NCBI GenBank assembly: GCA_035284745.1
Contig: JAYKIL010000012.1
Location: 103,077-167,076 of the forward strand
DNA from: JAYKJB01 sp035284745 [NCBI: Candidatus Sericytochromatia bacterium]
GTDB lineage: Bacteria; Cyanobacteriota; Sericytochromatia; S15B-MN24
Direction of reading: 5' to 3'
Length of the DNA stretch: 64,000 nucleotides
The notes beneath the pieces were generated by a model. The model worked only from the letters and a program-made list of their open reading frames with translations. It searched no databases and was not told where the DNA came from. This document shows positions 62,749-64,000 of the stretch, piece after piece (position 1 is the stretch's first letter; each line of letters starts with the position of its first letter). A program made the position numbers and the translations under genes.

Positions 62749-63378
62749 ATGTTTTTCAAATGTTACTACCATCCTAAGCAACCAGGAGTGCACACCTGCT
62801 CAGGCTGCAAAATGCCCTTGTGCGAGCCTTGCAATGAAAAAAATGGCGTATGTCGCGATTGCTTCCGCAAAAGGGGCGCCGTGGAGGATCTCCGCCTGAT
62901 GCGGCGAGCCACAGCCGCAAAAGTACGGGTGGCCAGTTCAACCACTGCTCGATTGCGATTGGCGTTGAAACAAGTGGGGCCCATGGCCCGTCGGATGCGT
63001 GGAGGCGTTGACTGGAATAAAACGGGCCTGCTAGCGACCGCACCGCTGCCCAATCTGGCCTGGCAACACGAGGCTTTGCCGCTTGACGCGCGCTCCGCGC
63101 GTTCTTTTCAGAAAACACTCGCCGATCGGAAAGGTCATTGGACCTACGACCCTGATCGCGTGGCCTACCGTCCCCAACCCGTCAAAACCTTGAATCCTGT
63201 TTCATACCGTGAACCGGCGACCCCTTGGAAAGGGTGGTTGGCGTCATTCTTCACGGGCATCGTACTGAGCGCGTTGATCTGGGTTCTCAGTTACATCATC
63301 CCTGCCGTGTTAAAAGGCGAGCCGGCCAAACTTCCCATTGGTGCTATTTCGGCGAAATCCCACGCAAAAACTCGATAA
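62749..63378 (+). CDS. Membrane protein with N-terminal B-box-like zinc motif
   Basis: A 209-residue protein of unknown function. The first 35 residues (CYYHPKQPGVHTCSGCKMPL, then CEPC and CRDC) form a Cys/His zinc-binding module like a bacterial B-box zinc finger. A basic linker (about 45-95) follows, then one membrane segment (about 170-195; LASFFTGIVLSALIWVLSYI). The zinc part should face the cytoplasm. The start is ATG 62749 (GAGG seven bases upstream) or GTG 62731 (GGGAGGA about eleven bases upstream). Confidence 0.72.
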   Translation: MFFKCYYHPKQPGVHTCSGCKMPLCEPCNEKNGVCRDCFRKRGAVEDLRLMRRATAAKVRVASSTTARLRLALKQVGPMARRMRGGVDWNKTGLLATAPLPNLAWQHEALPLDARSARSFQKTLADRKGHWTYDPDRVAYRPQPVKTLNPVSYREPATPWKGWLASFFTGIVLSALIWVLSYIIPAVLKGEPAKLPIGAISAKSHAKTR

Positions 63379-63403
63379 TTCGGCAGACGTCTGAGCAGCC
63401 GCC

Positions 63404-64000
63404 CTAATAAGCCCAACCCGTTCGAAGATGGAACAAACCGCCGGTTTGCCACAGTCGGTTTTCTGGCGTGCGACCCAGCGAGCCTTCCGTCCCCAGCGAA
63501 TACCCCATAGCAAACGCCAACCCGAAATAACTCGCTTGAATCTCAGCCCCGCCTCGCACGGCCGATAACGGTAAAAAAGAGGGCACCGCTCTTGTAAACA
63601 CGGAACCGAACGGGGTCAGTCGGTATTCGCCGAACGCAAACCAACTGAACGGGCCTACCAAGCGCCCCGCGAGCGCTCCGCGTAAATCCCCCCCCAGCGC
63701 CAACCAGTTCGCAGACAAATAATCCGTTGTATCCACCGCCACCGACGGGCCGACCACGTTATTGTTGAGCCGCGCGTGTGTCGTCAGGGCTGTGACGCCG
63801 CGGACAAAGCCGCCCGCGTGCCAAAGCGTTTCGAGCCCCCATGCCAATGGGATACGGGCGCGAATTGCACCGTTCAACTCCCCCTCGTCACGACGATGTC
63901 GCACGGAAAACAGCGGGCGCGCCGAGGTATCGTCAATGTTGTAGCCCTGCGTTCGGACCCCCACGGCAAAACCCCAGCGGGGATCGAGCCAGTGCTCCCA
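63404..64000 (-). CDS. C-terminal part of an outer-membrane beta-barrel-like protein
   Basis: The frame is open from the right edge and ends at TAG 63404-63406, giving the last 198 residues. Alternating hydrophobic/polar strands (RARIPLAWGLETLWHAGGFV, LVGPFSWFAFGEYRLTPFG, AEIQASYFGLAFAMGYSLG) end in LFHLRTGWAY. A C-terminal aromatic strand of this kind is typical of outer-membrane barrels. Family unknown; the N-terminus is outside the window. Confidence 0.65.
   Translation of the reverse strand, partial: WEHWLDPRWGFAVGVRTQGYNIDDTSARPLFSVRHRRDEGELNGAIRARIPLAWGLETLWHAGGFVRGVTALTTHARLNNNVVGPSVAVDTTDYLSANWLALGGDLRGALAGRLVGPFSWFAFGEYRLTPFGSVFTRAVPSFLPLSAVRGGAEIQASYFGLAFAMGYSLGTEGSLGRTPENRLWQTGGLFHLRTGWAY

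Noticed and set aside
1-64000. CRISPR arrays, prophage genes, insertion sequences and rRNA
   Set aside because: No regularly spaced repeats, transposase-like proteins, phage structural genes or rRNA sequence were seen anywhere in the window.

Overview
The window is a gene-dense (about 90% coding) chromosomal segment with roughly 57% GC by eye. It carries about 57 protein genes, one tRNA and no recognisable mobile element. Lipobox signal peptides, an EnvC/NlpD-type M23 activator and a C-terminal beta-barrel fragment ending in an aromatic residue point to a diderm bacterium. GH57 glycogen enzymes, a membrane pyrophosphatase, GatAB, MutS2, YaaR/DUF327 and DUF881 genes together suggest an uncultured lineage, perhaps a non-photosynthetic relative of Cyanobacteria. 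That placement is a guess; marker-gene phylogeny would decide it.

Layout. 0-5 kb: a K+-independent-type H+-pumping pyrophosphatase, then an operon coding an RsbW-like kinase, a STAS protein and a GAF-GAF-GGDEF diguanylate cyclase. 5-10.5 kb: a secreted NTF2-like protein translationally coupled to a GH57 protein that seems to lack its catalytic nucleophile, and a GH57 branching enzyme with a large insertion. 10.5-20.8 kb: cinA, upp, a subtilase lipoprotein, a YibE/F membrane protein, ndk, mutS2, a phosphoesterase, a hotdog enzyme and dgt. 20.8-24 kb: a membrane protein, a GH13 enzyme and a secreted endonuclease I. 24-28 kb: tRNA-Lys, a KGG-repeat stress protein and gatAB. 28-35.5 kb: a membrane glycosyltransferase, RNase D, an M3 peptidase, a fluoride channel, a NifU-like protein, a bacterioferritin-like protein and a TPR/zinc-ribbon protein. 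35.5-42.5 kb: class I aldolase, a CBS-less IMPDH/GMPR protein, an esterase, an HNH protein, an ATP-grasp protein and a second M3 peptidase. 42.6-47.7 kb: prfC, a histidine kinase, hom and thrC. 47.7-56 kb: a long minus-strand run uvrC, M23, ctp, FecR, lipoprotein, DUF881, ruvC, ruvA (DNA repair plus envelope maintenance). 56-64 kb: a tiny lipoprotein, YaaR, selD, an FlK-like thioesterase, mutL, a P-type cation ATPase, a zinc/TM protein and a partial beta-barrel.

Most notable: selD reads through an in-frame UGA at the catalytic cysteine position, so it is predicted to encode a selenoprotein (Sec20). The organism should therefore carry SelA/SelB/tRNA-Sec elsewhere. Other points are a MutL that stops at the start of its C-terminal domain, a terminator-like hairpin in the gatAB leader, a 17-codon upstream ORF coupled to a histidine kinase start, and a 34-residue lipoprotein gene.

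Promoters of ordinary sigma-70 form (TTGNNN-17/18-TANAAT) can be picked out before hppA, the phosphoesterase, gatA, tRNA-Lys and others. Many starts are GTG or TTG, and operonic neighbours often overlap by GTGA or ATGA.
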